Origin: Methylotenera sp.
GTDB lineage: Bacteria; Pseudomonadota; Gammaproteobacteria; Burkholderiales; Methylophilaceae
Direction of reading: 5' to 3'
DNA: 38,144 nt
Assembly: GCA_023259635.1 (NCBI GenBank)
Contig: JALRGX010000154.1
Coordinates: 1 to 38,144, forward strand
The position numbers and the translations under genes are program-made. The stretch's first letter is position 1. Each line of letters begins with the position of its first letter. Of this stretch, positions 1 through 8,800 are shown piece after piece. The notes under the pieces were generated by a model. That model made no database searches. It saw nothing but the letters and a program-made list of their open reading frames with translations, and was not told where the DNA came from.

Positions 1-100
1 CTTCCACTTCCAGCACTCCGCTGAAATGCAAATCGCCCGTGATCTCCGTTGCCTTGGAGACCAGGGTAGTAATGTTTTCTGTACTGAACGGTTTTTTCAC
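1..100 (-). CDS. Bactofilin, N-terminal fragment (cut by window edge)
   Basis: Only the first 33 or so codons are present; the rest lies beyond the left edge. The visible protein begins MKKPFSTENITTLVSKATEI and continues GDLHFSGVLEVE, the start of the bactofilin beta-helix with its conserved GDLHFSG signature. Bactofilins are small self-polymerising cytoskeletal proteins that scaffold envelope and peptidoglycan enzymes. The start is a GTG at 98-100: an in-frame stop lies at 119-121, and GGAG sits 6 bases upstream of the GTG. It follows the DUF6776 gene by 18 bases, an arrangement I recall from gammaproteobacteria. Whether this segment belongs to the same replicon as the rest of the window is doubtful (see the junction near 460-486). 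Confidence 0.8.
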   Translation of the reverse strand, partial: MKKPFSTENITTLVSKATEITGDLHFSGVLEVE

Positions 101-118
101 ATCAACTCCGTAACGCGT

Positions 119-460
119 TTATTCCACCACCCATGCAAAGCTCTTCTGGACCGTCTTGCCGTTGTTGCCTTCGTCCACTGCCAGTATCTGGACACCCAGG
201 GGTTCGAATCCTGACGGCAATATCAGTTCACCCTGGATATTCTGGAAATAGCGGAACTGCAGTTTGATATCGAGCTGGTCCTCTTCCGTGGCCAGGCTTC
301 GCAAAGGCATGGATATTTCCTGCCTTTCCTGCACACCCAGGATGTTCACATTGGTGTAGCCACTGACGATATTGTCGTTGTTGCCCATCTGCCTCAATTC
401 AAGCCGGTAACGGAAGCGTCCGGCTTCATCGGTGCTTTCCAGATCGAGCTGACCGATCAT
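119..460 (-). CDS. DUF6776 family protein, C-terminal part only (5' truncated)
   Basis: The product resembles the conserved C-terminal domain of DUF6776 proteins: a beta-rich stretch with RYRLELRQMG, then LQFRYFQNIQGELILPSGF and a final SFAWVVE. Family members are usually about 190-250 residues, with an N-terminal membrane segment and a coiled coil; both are absent here. The reading frame stays open upstream of the ATG at 458-460 with TENTETGL before it, to about 481, and no start signal is seen, so the ATG is probably an internal Met. The frame then runs into accA sequence. Function is unknown; the neighbour is a bactofilin, suggesting an envelope role. GC content by hand count is 50-57% per 60-base line here, richer than the accA segment that follows. 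Confidence 0.65.
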   Translation of the reverse strand: MIGQLDLESTDEAGRFRYRLELRQMGNNDNIVSGYTNVNILGVQERQEISMPLRSLATEEDQLDIKLQFRYFQNIQGELILPSGFEPLGVQILAVDEGNNGKTVQKSFAWVVE

Positions 461-1044
461 CAGGCCGGTCTCGGTGTTTTCAGTTCTGCCATCACATATA
501 GATTGCGTGCAATCGCCTCAGATTGGCCACGTTCTTCTGCACCGATGCCTGGGTAGGCTCCCGGTGTATCAATCAATGTTATAACCGGAATTTGGAATTT
601 TTCTGCCAATCGGTACAGGCGCAAGGCTTTACGATAACCTTCAGGGCGTGGCATGCCAAAGTTACGGTACTGACGCTCTTTAATGTCACGGCCTTTTTGG
701 TGACCAATCACCATCACCGGCTGACCTTCGAATCTAGCCAAACCGCCTACAATCGCAGGGTCGTCAGAAAATGCACGGTCACCGTGCAACTCTTCAAAAT
801 CGGTAAATAATGCCTGGATGTAATCCAGGGTATAAGGACGCTGTGAATGACGGGCAAGCTGTGAAATCTGCCACGCAGTTAAATTTCCATAGATATCTTC
901 AGAAAGCTTTTTGTTTTTCTTTTCCAGCGCTTCCAACTCTTTAGAAATATCGAGATTGTCTTCATCGTGAGATGTACGCAGGCTCTCAATTTTTGCTTCC
1001 AGTTCAGCTATTGGCTGTTCAAAATCTAAATAGGTAATTTTCAT
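460..1044 (-). CDS. accA: Acetyl-CoA carboxylase carboxyltransferase subunit alpha, truncated
   Basis: AccA pairs with AccD to transfer the carboxyl group from biotin to acetyl-CoA, giving malonyl-CoA, the first step of fatty-acid synthesis. The N-terminal 191 residues are typical: a helical leader, then [38 protein letters not shown] and [21 protein letters not shown] normal AccA has about 320 residues; this one stops at 194. The family sequence ends at MAELKTP and is followed by RPA and a stop, where other AccA proteins continue into the second half of the crotonase-fold domain. The downstream DNA encodes DUF6776 in another frame, so this is not a simple frameshift. A product lacking about 125 C-terminal residues should be inactive. 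It lies downstream of dnaE, as in relatives. The start is ATG with only a weak GAG upstream. Confidence 0.85.
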   Translation of the reverse strand: MKITYLDFEQPIAELEAKIESLRTSHDEDNLDISKELEALEKKNKKLSEDIYGNLTAWQISQLARHSQRPYTLDYIQALFTDFEELHGDRAFSDDPAIVGGLARFEGQPVMVIGHQKGRDIKERQYRNFGMPRPEGYRKALRLYRLAEKFQIPVITLIDTPGAYPGIGAEERGQSEAIARNLYVMAELKTPRPA

Positions 1045-1085
1045 GCATTTAACTCGGTTATTAAAGCTTACTGTAAAAGAATCTA

Positions 1086-1189
1086 CTTCAATGTCATATT
1101 CTAATTAAGACTAGGCGCATCGTCGAAGACAGTACAATTAGTACGGCTAGACGATGCAACAACGTATTAATTAGAATATGCTATTGAAG
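1086..1189. repeat. 104-base nested palindrome between dnaE and accA
   Basis: The outer arms are 1086-1108 and 1167-1189, 23 bases complementary except for two positions; they share the core CATATTCTAATTAA / TTAATTAGAATATG. Nested inside are GCATCGTC (1117-1124) with GACGATGC (1150-1157), and GTAC (1132-1135) with GTAC (1141-1144) around a 5-base loop. The gaps between stem segments are similar on both sides. It begins two bases after the dnaE stop codon. It could be a degenerate miniature inverted-repeat element, or a dnaE 3'-end hairpin. No protein is encoded, and no U-run typical of an intrinsic terminator is present. Confidence 0.75.
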
Positions 1190-1191
1190 CG

Positions 1192-4100
1192 TTAATTATA
1201 TAGGATTTTTACATTACTTTGACTTAACCATTGCGTTAAGCCGTTAATCAATTCGTCATGCAGGTCAACACGCCATTCATTGCCCAGCATCAACTCTACT
1301 TTGCTGGTTTTGTTGTGGTACTCAACTTTAACTGCACAGCCTCGCTGCTCATCTGATGCACTCACACAATAAGGTTTTAACAGCGCTTTCAGTTTTACTG
1401 CATCGGCCTGGCCATTACATGAAATTTTCAGGAAACTCGCCCGACTATTCCTCAAGCTGGACAAATCATGCAATTTTCTCGCGTTAACGCGGATGCCACC
1501 TGAGAACTCATCATTACTTACACGGCCCTCTACAATAATCAACTGATCATCTTTTAACAGATGCTGTGACTGATTCAGTAGCTCATTTCCGACAACCACC
1601 TCTAATCTGGTTGTGCCATCATCAATACCAACGATCGCCATCTTGCCGCGGCCTGTCATACGCACGCGGACACCAGACACAATACCTGCCAGCAGCTGCG
1701 GCTGTTCACGCGGAGTTAAATTAGCCAGGCTAGTCGTGATGAAATTACTCAAATCCTTTTGGTAAGACCAGTAAGGGTGCCCGCTCAGGTAAAAACCTAA
1801 AGCAGTTTTTTCTTCCTGCAGTTTTTGCTGCTCAGTCCACGCAGGTACGTCAGGCAATACATGCACGGATTGATCTGAAATTTCGCCAAATAAACTATTC
1901 TGGTTGCTGTTTGCATTGGCTTGTTCAGCAGCGCTAATGGCTAAAGCCACACCAGCCAGCAAAGCATTGCGGTTTGCTTCCAGTTTATCAAAGGCGCCGG
2001 CACGGATTAAAGATTCGATCACCCTGCGGTTCACTTTACGCAAATCCAGGCGACAGCAGAAATCAAACAGATCCTTGAATGGACCATCCTTTTTACGTGC
2101 CTGCAATATCACTTCAATCGCAGCCCAGCCTGTACCCTTAATCGCACCCAAGCCATACAAGATCTGGCTCTTGTTAACAGGCTTGAACTTGAATTCACTT
2201 GCGTTCACATCCGGCGGTAACACCTCCACCTTATTGGCAACGCAATCATCATAGAAAATATGAACACTGTCCGTATTGTTCATATCTGCCGACATCGTCG
2301 CCGCCAGGAAGGCAGCAGGATAATGCGTTTTCAGAAAAGCAGTCTGGTAAGCTACCAGCGCATAGGCAGCCGCGTGTGATTTATTGAAACCGTAACCGGC
2401 GAACTTCTCAAGCAAATCAAACAGCTCACTTGCCTGACGCTCAGTCATGTTATTTTTAGTAGCACCCTCCGTAAATATTTTACGCTGGGCATCCATTTCT
2501 TCTTTTTTCTTCTTACCCATCGCACGGCGCAGCAAGTCCGCACCGCCAAGGCTATAGCCTGCTACGACCTGTGCAATCTGCATCACCTGTTCCTGGTAAA
2601 CCGCAATCCCGTAGGTTTCTTTCAGGATAGGCTCTGTAAGCGGATGCGGGTATTCCACGCGCTGTTTACCGTGTTTGCGTCGGCAGAAATCCGGTATCAG
2701 GTCCATTGGCCCCGGACGGTATAGCGCCACCAGCGCAATAATATCTTCAAAGCAGTCAGGCATCGCCTGCTTGAGCATGTCCTTCATGCCGCGCGATTCC
2801 AGCTGGAAAACAGCCGTGGTATTCGCGGTCTTCAGTAGCTGGAATGTAGGCTTATCATCAATCGGCAGTTCTTCAAACGCGAGAGGTGGCAAATCATTTT
2901 CAGCACGCTGTTTATTGGCATTATCCAATGCCATATCCAGAATAGTAAGTGTACGCAGGCCTAAAAAGTCAAACTTGACCAGCCCCACGGCCTCAACGTC
3001 GTCCTTATCGTACTGGCTTACCAGGCTGGCGCCATCTGCCTGGCAATACACCGGTGAGAAATCTGAAATCTTACCAGGCGAGATCAGCACGCCACCTGCG
3101 TGCATGCCGATATTCCGTGTCAAACCTTCCAGACGTAACGCCAGATCCAGCAGTTCGCGAACTTCCTCCTCATTTTCACGACGCTCAGCCAGCTGCGGCT
3201 CTTTTTCCAGCGCATCTGATAAAGTAATGCCAAGCTCCAGCGGAATCAACTTCGCAATGCCATCCACAAAATTGTACGGCAAATCCAGCACACGCCCCAC
3301 ATCGCGAATCACGGCCTTTGCCGCCATGGTACCGAAAGTGGCGATTTGCGAAACCGCATCTATACCGTATTTCTGTTTCACATAGTCGATAACGCGATCC
3401 CTGCCCTCTTGGCAGAAGTCGATATCGAAGTCGGGCATGGAAACCCGGTCCGGATTCAGGAAACGCTCAAACAACAGATTGTATTCAAGCGGGTCAAGGT
3501 CGGTAATACCTAAACTATAAGCCACCACTGAACCTGCACCAGAACCACGGCCGGGCCCTACCGGCACACCATTGTTCTTAGCCCAGTTAATAAAGTCGGC
3601 CACGATCAGGAAGTAGCCGGCAAAGCCCATTTGGTTAATCACGCCGGTTTCAAAATCCAGCCGGGCATCATAGACTGGCTGTTTAGCAGCACGTACCTCC
3701 GCCTCCGGATACAGCACTTCCAGACGCTTAACCAAGCCGCGCTTTGCCTCTGCAATCAAGTAATCATTGAGGCTTTCGTTATTCGGCGTTGGAAATTTCG
3801 GTAAATAGTTTTTGCCAAGCGTTAAATTCAGGTTACAGCGTTTGGCAATTTCCACGCTGTTGGCCAAGGCCTCCGGCATATCAGCAAATAGCGTACTGAT
3901 TTCCGCCTGTGTTTTGAAATACTGCTCTGTAGTAAAGTTCTTGGGACGGCGCGTATCGGCAAGTACATAACCTTCGGCAATGCAGGTGCGCGCCTCATGT
4001 GCACGAAAATCATCCGGCGTAGTAAATTGTATCGGATGTGTAGCAACAATCGGCAACACAAGCTGCGCAGCAATCGCACGAATGCTCTGGATATATTGCT

Positions 4101-4674
4101 CTTCAGCAGTTTTTTGCACACCAACGGCAACGCGCTGCACTTCTAGGTAAAAACGGTCTGGAAACAGATCTTTCCATTCACCGGCGAATTTAACCGCAGC
4201 ATCCAGGTTACCCTGCGCGCATGCCTGACCGACATCACCGGCCATTGCGCCCGAAAGCATTAACAACCCGTCGGTACCGGATTCCGCAAACCATTCACGC
4301 TTAAACTCGGCGCGGCCGCGGTACTGGTTAGACAAATAAGCCCGGCTTAATAATTGGCATAACAAGAGATAACCGGCATGTGACTGACACAGCAACAAGG
4401 CACGTGATGGCTGCTCCCTATTAGCTGCATTTTCCAGCCAGATGTCACAGCCAATGATAGGCTTCACACCTTTGCCACGTGCCGTCTTATAAAACTTGAT
4501 AGCACCGAACAAATTGCTCAGGTCGGTGAGTGCAACAGCGGGCATACGGTCATTAACAGCCTGCTTTACATAGTCATCAATCCGCACAATACCATCCACA
4601 ATGGAATACTCACTGTGGCAACGCAAATGAACAAAAGCAGGTACTGCTGGGAGTGATTGATTGATCTCTGGCAT
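1192..4674 (-). CDS. dnaE: DNA polymerase III subunit alpha
   Basis: Replicative polymerase, 1160 residues, the usual DnaE1 length. An N-terminal PHP domain starts with FVHLRCHSEYSIVDG. The C-family polymerase core contains the catalytic PDFDIDF motif (Asp415, Asp417) and KFDFLGL (Asp569), matching the three metal-binding aspartates of E. coli DnaE. Next come RPGPMDLIPDF, the YQEQVMQIAQ region and GYGFNKSHAAAYA, then helix-hairpin-helix, OB-fold (about 970-1050) and C-terminal tau-binding regions. There is no separate exonuclease domain, as expected for the type that works with DnaQ. The start is MPEINQSLP at 4674; the upstream codons carry stops. It points away from the DUF3012 gene across a 241-base intergenic region with a perfect 10-bp dyad (4729-4756). 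accA lies downstream. Confidence 0.98.
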   Translation of the reverse strand: MPEINQSLPAVPAFVHLRCHSEYSIVDGIVRIDDYVKQAVNDRMPAVALTDLSNLFGAIKFYKTARGKGVKPIIGCDIWLENAANREQPSRALLLCQSHAGYLLLCQLLSRAYLSNQYRGRAEFKREWFAESGTDGLLMLSGAMAGDVGQACAQGNLDAAVKFAGEWKDLFPDRFYLEVQRVAVGVQKTAEEQYIQSIRAIAAQLVLPIVATHPIQFTTPDDFRAHEARTCIAEGYVLADTRRPKNFTTEQYFKTQAEISTLFADMPEALANSVEIAKRCNLNLTLGKNYLPKFPTPNNESLNDYLIAEAKRGLVKRLEVLYPEAEVRAAKQPVYDARLDFETGVINQMGFAGYFLIVADFINWAKNNGVPVGPGRGSGAGSVVAYSLGITDLDPLEYNLLFERFLNPDRVSMPDFDIDFCQEGRDRVIDYVKQKYGIDAVSQIATFGTMAAKAVIRDVGRVLDLPYNFVDGIAKLIPLELGITLSDALEKEPQLAERRENEEEVRELLDLALRLEGLTRNIGMHAGGVLISPGKISDFSPVYCQADGASLVSQYDKDDVEAVGLVKFDFLGLRTLTILDMALDNANKQRAENDLPPLAFEELPIDDKPTFQLLKTANTTAVFQLESRGMKDMLKQAMPDCFEDIIALVALYRPGPMDLIPDFCRRKHGKQRVEYPHPLTEPILKETYGIAVYQEQVMQIAQVVAGYSLGGADLLRRAMGKKKKEEMDAQRKIFTEGATKNNMTERQASELFDLLEKFAGYGFNKSHAAAYALVAYQTAFLKTHYPAAFLAATMSADMNNTDSVHIFYDDCVANKVEVLPPDVNASEFKFKPVNKSQILYGLGAIKGTGWAAIEVILQARKKDGPFKDLFDFCCRLDLRKVNRRVIESLIRAGAFDKLEANRNALLAGVALAISAAEQANANSNQNSLFGEISDQSVHVLPDVPAWTEQQKLQEEKTALGFYLSGHPYWSYQKDLSNFITTSLANLTPREQPQLLAGIVSGVRVRMTGRGKMAIVGIDDGTTRLEVVVGNELLNQSQHLLKDDQLIIVEGRVSNDEFSGGIRVNARKLHDLSSLRNSRASFLKISCNGQADAVKLKALLKPYCVSASDEQRGCAVKVEYHNKTSKVELMLGNEWRVDLHDELINGLTQWLSQSNVKILYN

Positions 4675-4728
4675 AGGGTAAATTTTACCCTATTTATTTT
4701 CCGCACATATCATTAGGCCAGTTTTTCA

Positions 4729-4756
4729 TTGATATATTTTCTTTCCAATATATCAA
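4729..4756. promoter_or_regulatory. Perfect 10-bp dyad upstream of dnaE
   Basis: TTGATATATT (4729-4738) and AATATATCAA (4747-4756) are exact inverted repeats separated by 8 bases, centred about 68 bases upstream of the dnaE start codon. The size and spacing suit a dimeric regulator site, but it could also be a chance AT-rich palindrome. No regulator gene is nearby. Confidence 0.4.
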
Positions 4757-4819
4757 ACTTCATCACCTTCAATATAAATGGAAAAACATCCCGTAATCCG
4801 TTACATTTGAGTGTAATTA

Positions 4820-4848
4820 TTGAAAAATTGTTTTCAACATATTATTAA
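4820..4848 (+). promoter_or_regulatory. Putative sigma-70 promoter for the DUF3012 gene
   Basis: TTGAAA (4820-4825), a 17-base spacer and TATTAA (4843-4848) match the housekeeping consensus well and lie about 70 bases upstream of the DUF3012 ATG. The -35 overlaps a small inverted repeat, TTGAAAA-ATTG-TTTTCAA (4820-4837). Confidence 0.5.
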
Positions 4849-4915
4849 CGCAAGATTATTCATGCTCAACAAAGTAGAATAATGCAGCGCACTAATTCAA
4901 CTAAGGAAACTTAAC

Positions 4916-5095
4916 ATGAACAAAACTGCACGCTTAACTGTACTAACCCTAGCTACCCTTATTGCTATCCCGCTCTGGGGCTGTGCGCCTGAAATCGGTA
5001 GCGACCAATGGTGTGCCAACCTCAAGGAAAAACCGAAAGGTGATTGGAGCATGAATGAGGCTGCAGATTTTACAAAGCATTGCATCATCAAGTAG
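4916..5095 (+). CDS. DUF3012 small lipoprotein
   Basis: A 59-residue protein starting MNKTARLTVL. A hydrophobic signal segment (residues 7-22) ends at LWGC, a plausible lipobox with Cys23 as the lipidated residue, so the mature chain is about 37 residues. The mature part, with SDQWCANLKEKPKGDW and NEAADFTKHC, matches the DUF3012 family, which keeps two cysteines and the KPKGDW core. The likely location is a periplasm-facing membrane. AAGGA at about 4903-4907 lies a suitable distance upstream of the ATG. An open frame on the opposite strand is its shadow. Function is unknown. The gene ends 38 bases before the DNA glycosylase and may be co-transcribed with it. Confidence 0.85.
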   Translation: MNKTARLTVLTLATLIAIPLWGCAPEIGSDQWCANLKEKPKGDWSMNEAADFTKHCIIK

Positions 5096-5133
5096 TCTAC
5101 ATGCGGATAGCTTTAATATGAGGCGCGAACATC

Positions 5134-5658
5134 ATGACTGTGGTCAGTAGTTTTGCACCAATCGAAGGAGATTCCGCACGGGTGCTTATTCTTGGCTCCA
5201 TGCCCGGAGTCGCATCGCTTATTGCGGGTCAGTACTATGCACACCCACAAAATGCTTTCTGGAAAATTATGGAAGCGATATTGGGCATCCCTGCAACTGT
5301 TGATTACGAAGCACGTGTTGAAGCGCTAAAACGCGCCAATATTGCATTGTGGGACGTGCTTGAAAACTGCAAACGCCCTGGCAGTATGGATGCGGCTATT
5401 GTTATGGACTCTGCACAAACTAATGATATTGCCGCACTGCTGCAAAGACAGCCAAGTATTCATGTAATTTGCTTTAATGGCAGTACGGCAGAAAAAATCT
5501 TCAAAAAGCGTGTGTTACCGTCACTTGAAGGTTTTTCTGTAGAGTATATGAGATTACCTTCTACCAGCCCTGCGCATGCCAGCATGTCTTTTGAAAACAA
5601 GGTGATAGCATGGCGTGCAGCGATTCAGCCATACTTTAAGACTAGCCTGTCATCTTAA
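5134..5658 (+). CDS. Hypoxanthine-DNA glycosylase (UDG superfamily family 6)
   Basis: A 174-residue member of the uracil-DNA-glycosylase fold related to DNA-deoxyinosine glycosylases, which excise hypoxanthine (deaminated adenine) to start base-excision repair. Motif 1 is visible as LILGSMPGVASLIAGQYYAH followed by NAFW. The second active-site loop reads LPSTSPAHAS near residues 143-152. Length and the order of these motifs fit family 6 (HDG). Some relatives are labelled G/U mismatch glycosylase, so the exact substrate is less sure than the family. A GAGG ribosome site precedes the ATG. It follows the DUF3012 gene and converges with chpA across two hairpins. Confidence 0.85.
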   Translation: MTVVSSFAPIEGDSARVLILGSMPGVASLIAGQYYAHPQNAFWKIMEAILGIPATVDYEARVEALKRANIALWDVLENCKRPGSMDAAIVMDSAQTNDIAALLQRQPSIHVICFNGSTAEKIFKKRVLPSLEGFSVEYMRLPSTSPAHASMSFENKVIAWRAAIQPYFKTSLSS

Positions 5659-5727
5659 GGAAAGTCTACAACAAGCAAATCATAGTGACTTTCTCAAGTA
5701 ACCAGAAGATACAGTAACTCCGAATTT

Positions 5728-5757
5728 TCGTCATACCAGCCTTCGCTGGTATGACGA
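5728..5757. terminator. Perfect 13-bp hairpin between convergent genes
   Basis: TCGTCATACCAGC (5728-5740), loop CTTC, then GCTGGTATGACGA (5745-5757). It lies between the glycosylase and chpA, which converge. There is no strong T-run, so it may be a factor-assisted terminator. The sequence also resembles the dispersed GTCAT..CCAGC..GCTGG..ATGAC repeats found in many proteobacterial genomes, so it may be one copy of a genomic repeat. Confidence 0.6.
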
Positions 5758-5777
5758 GGCTAAATAAAAATTCAGAT

Positions 5778-5820
5778 ATTTGCACTAGAAGCCATTGTAA
5801 TTAGCGCTTCCAGTGCAAAT
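5778..5820. terminator. Second intergenic hairpin, 15-bp arms
   Basis: ATTTGCACTAGAAGC (5778-5792) pairs with GCTTCCAGTGCAAAT (5806-5820) with a single mismatch and a 13-base loop. It lies 23 bases past the chpA stop, and on the minus strand is followed by an AT-rich run containing TTTTT, so it may end the pil-chp transcript. Confidence 0.5.
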
Positions 5821-5843
5821 TTAAGATAGCTGCTACGTCAGCT

Positions 5844-8800
5844 TTACTTTGGCAGTAAAGCCTTTACCTGCTCAATCAAGGTTTCATCCTGCACTGGTTT
5901 ACCCAGGAAGGCATTCACACCGATCTCTGTTGCGACATTGCGGTGCTTATCCGCAGTACGTGAACTAATCACAATCAATGGTGTTTTTATAGTTGCAGGG
6001 TTATCACGCACATAACGTGAAAACTCGAAACCATCCATACGCGGCATTTCAATATCCGTCAGAATGATATCTGGCGTCACATCCTGCAATTTCTCAATCG
6101 CATCCATACCATCGTTAGCAGTCACCACTTCAATATCCTCACGTTCAAGCACGCGTGATAGCACTTTACGCATTGTGAGGGAGTCATCAACAACCAAGGC
6201 GACTTTTCTTGTACTCTCGTCTACCGGTGCGATCTCTGCAGCTTTAACCACGCCTGCTGCAAATATTTCACGGTTTGCCAGCTGCACGGCATTAATAAGC
6301 AGCACAATCGCACCGTCACCCAATACTGAAGCTCCAATCATGCCAGGCACATGTGAAAGCTGCGTACCCATAGGCTTCATTACAACCTCTTGGTTGCCGA
6401 TAATCTCATCGACGTGCAGTGCCGTACGGTATGTACCGCTACGCATCAGGATAATAGGCGTGTAGACATGCACCTGAGCCACAAGCTCATTATCACCAAC
6501 AAGTTTGGACAGGAAATGCAGAGGGTATTCTCGATCTGCCCATACCACCTTATTAGCCTCATAAGCGCTTTCCAGGGCTTTAGGTTTGAGCTTCTGCACC
6601 TGTTCAATCATCACAGTTGGAATAGCGAATACTTTATGTCCGGCACGCACCAGCACCACTTGTGCAACAGATAGTGTAACCGGCAGATAGATGTTGAACA
6701 TCGCACCTGAACCTACCACGTTGCTTACATCAATACGGCCACCCAGCGCTGCGATATCACTACGCACTGCATCCAGACCTACACCTCGGCCAGCGATCTG
6801 TGAGATTGCGTCAGCTGTTGAAAAACCCGGTTCAAAAATAACAGCCATCAACGCCTGCTCTGTTACTTCCTGACCTGCGGCAAACAGTCCTCTTTCAATT
6901 GCTTTTTGTTTAACTTTGGCTAAATTGACACCAGCGCCATCATCAGTAATGACCAGTGTAATTTCATCATTTTCCATGCTGACTTTAAGGCGGATATGTC
7001 CGATTTCAGGCTTGCCAGATTTAACACGGCCTTCCGTTGACTCCAGGCCATGTGCAACAGCATTACGTAACAAATGCTCAAGTGGGGCACCTAATTTATC
7101 CAGCACGCCACGGTCCAGCTCGATGTTTTCACCATCAATTATCATCTCGACGCGTTTATTCAATTCACGCGCGGTCTGGCGCACGATGCGCTGCAAACGC
7201 TCGGATATTGTTGCGAATGGCAACATACGAACACGCATCAGACCCTGCTGTAATTCACGGTTCATTCGGTTTTGCTGTTGGAGTGCTGCGTCAGTCTGAT
7301 CCAGGTTGAGCAACAAGCCATGCTGAATAGTTGAAACGTCGTTTACGCTTTCCGCCATCATGCGAGTCAGTTCCTGCAGACGCGTAAAACGGTCAAACTC
7401 CAGCGGGTCAAACGCTTCATTTGCCTCTTGCAGCAAACTCATACGGGACTGCAATTGCGTTTCTGCTTCAATTTCCAGCTCACGCAAGTAGGCACGCAAT
7501 CTGGTAATACTGTCAGTCAGGTCAATAGAGGACTGTTTGAAGTCCTGCATTTCCCTGTCCATACGGGAACGCATGATAGAGACTTCGCCAGCTTCATTGA
7601 TGAGCCTATCCAGTATATCCGCACGCATACGCAGGAACTGTGCCTGACGCTCTTTTCTGCGCGCGGGTACCACTTCTGCAGTTGCATCAGCACCAGCTTC
7701 GTCAGCAGGCTTCACAACACCTGAACTGGTAGCTGCCTGCTCCAGCATCAGACTGATCTGGTCGAACTCTACGAACATGCTGTCAAAGTCTTCAGTTGTA
7801 ATCTTATGATTCAAGGCACGGATCACATGGTCTTCCATACCATGTACGCTGTCACCTATTGAAGTCAGGCCTGCCATACGTGCACTACCCTTGAGGGTAT
7901 GCAGTACACGTTGCAATGAATCAATGTACTCATGCTCCTGTGGATTAGCACGCCAGCCGCGCAGGTCTTTACCGATTTGAGGTACCAGTTCACGTGCTTC
8001 TTCCAGAAACAGTGCCAGCAACTCTTCATTAACAACATTATCCTTGCGCTGTTGCGCCGGCACTTCAACAACTGCTGGGGCGGCAGGTTTCTCTGTAACC
8101 GCCTCAATCTCCGACTCAGTAATTGGCGCTTCAGGTAAAACCTGCTCCACGGCCGGTGCGTGTTCAGTAGCCTTGGACGCAACTTTTGTTTTTTCTTTTG
8201 TCTTTTTCGCTGACTTCTCAGTCTCTTCTACTTCAAGTACCGCAGCCTCTGCCTGTTGTGTTGCAGTAGCCTGCATTGCCGCAGTAGATTCACCTAATGC
8301 GACAATCAAGGCACGTGTAGTCTTGGGTTCCTTTAATGCTTTTACACTTTCCAGACCTTCACCCAATGCTTTAACCACATTGCTATACAACTCAATATGT
8401 TGTTCCGTCCAGTTACCGCCATGTTCATCCAGCCAATGTTCAAGCGCTCGAGCCAGGTCCCCAATCGGTGTAAATCCGGCAGTTAAAGCATTGCTGCCTA
8501 AGGTATGGGCAGCGCGATAGCTTTCACTTGAATCCATGATGATAAGGTCTTGCGCATCAACCAGAGTTTTATAATGCTGCTCGGCTTCTGCAAGGAAAAT
8601 ATCAAAGAAAGCTTTACTGAGTTTACGGGTACCGCCAATGAGCACTTCCTCTTTCTGCGGTACTGCTTTTTCTTCTAATGCCTGCTCAAATTCAGTAACA
8701 AGGTCTTTAGCTTGCTGCTGATATGGCGACGGGCTTAGGCTCACGCTTTGCTTTTCCAGCAACTCGGCAACCCAGGTTGCAAAGTCGGCAGTAACCTTTT

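Noticed and set aside
460-1044. accA as a simple frameshift
   Set aside because: No frame downstream of 460 resembles the missing AccA half; it encodes DUF6776 instead.
2675-3385. A 236-codon open frame antisense to dnaE
   Set aside because: Low-complexity, Ser/Arg-rich translation with no family resemblance; it is a shadow of the dnaE codons, whose frame is unmistakable.
4897-5091. A 64-codon minus-strand open frame
   Set aside because: It is the complement of the DUF3012 lipoprotein gene, which has a signal peptide, ribosome site and family match on the plus strand.
8044-8520. A 158-codon plus-strand open frame inside chpA
   Set aside because: Ser/Ala/Thr-rich shadow of the Ala/Glu-rich ChpA linkers, with no ribosome site or known domain.
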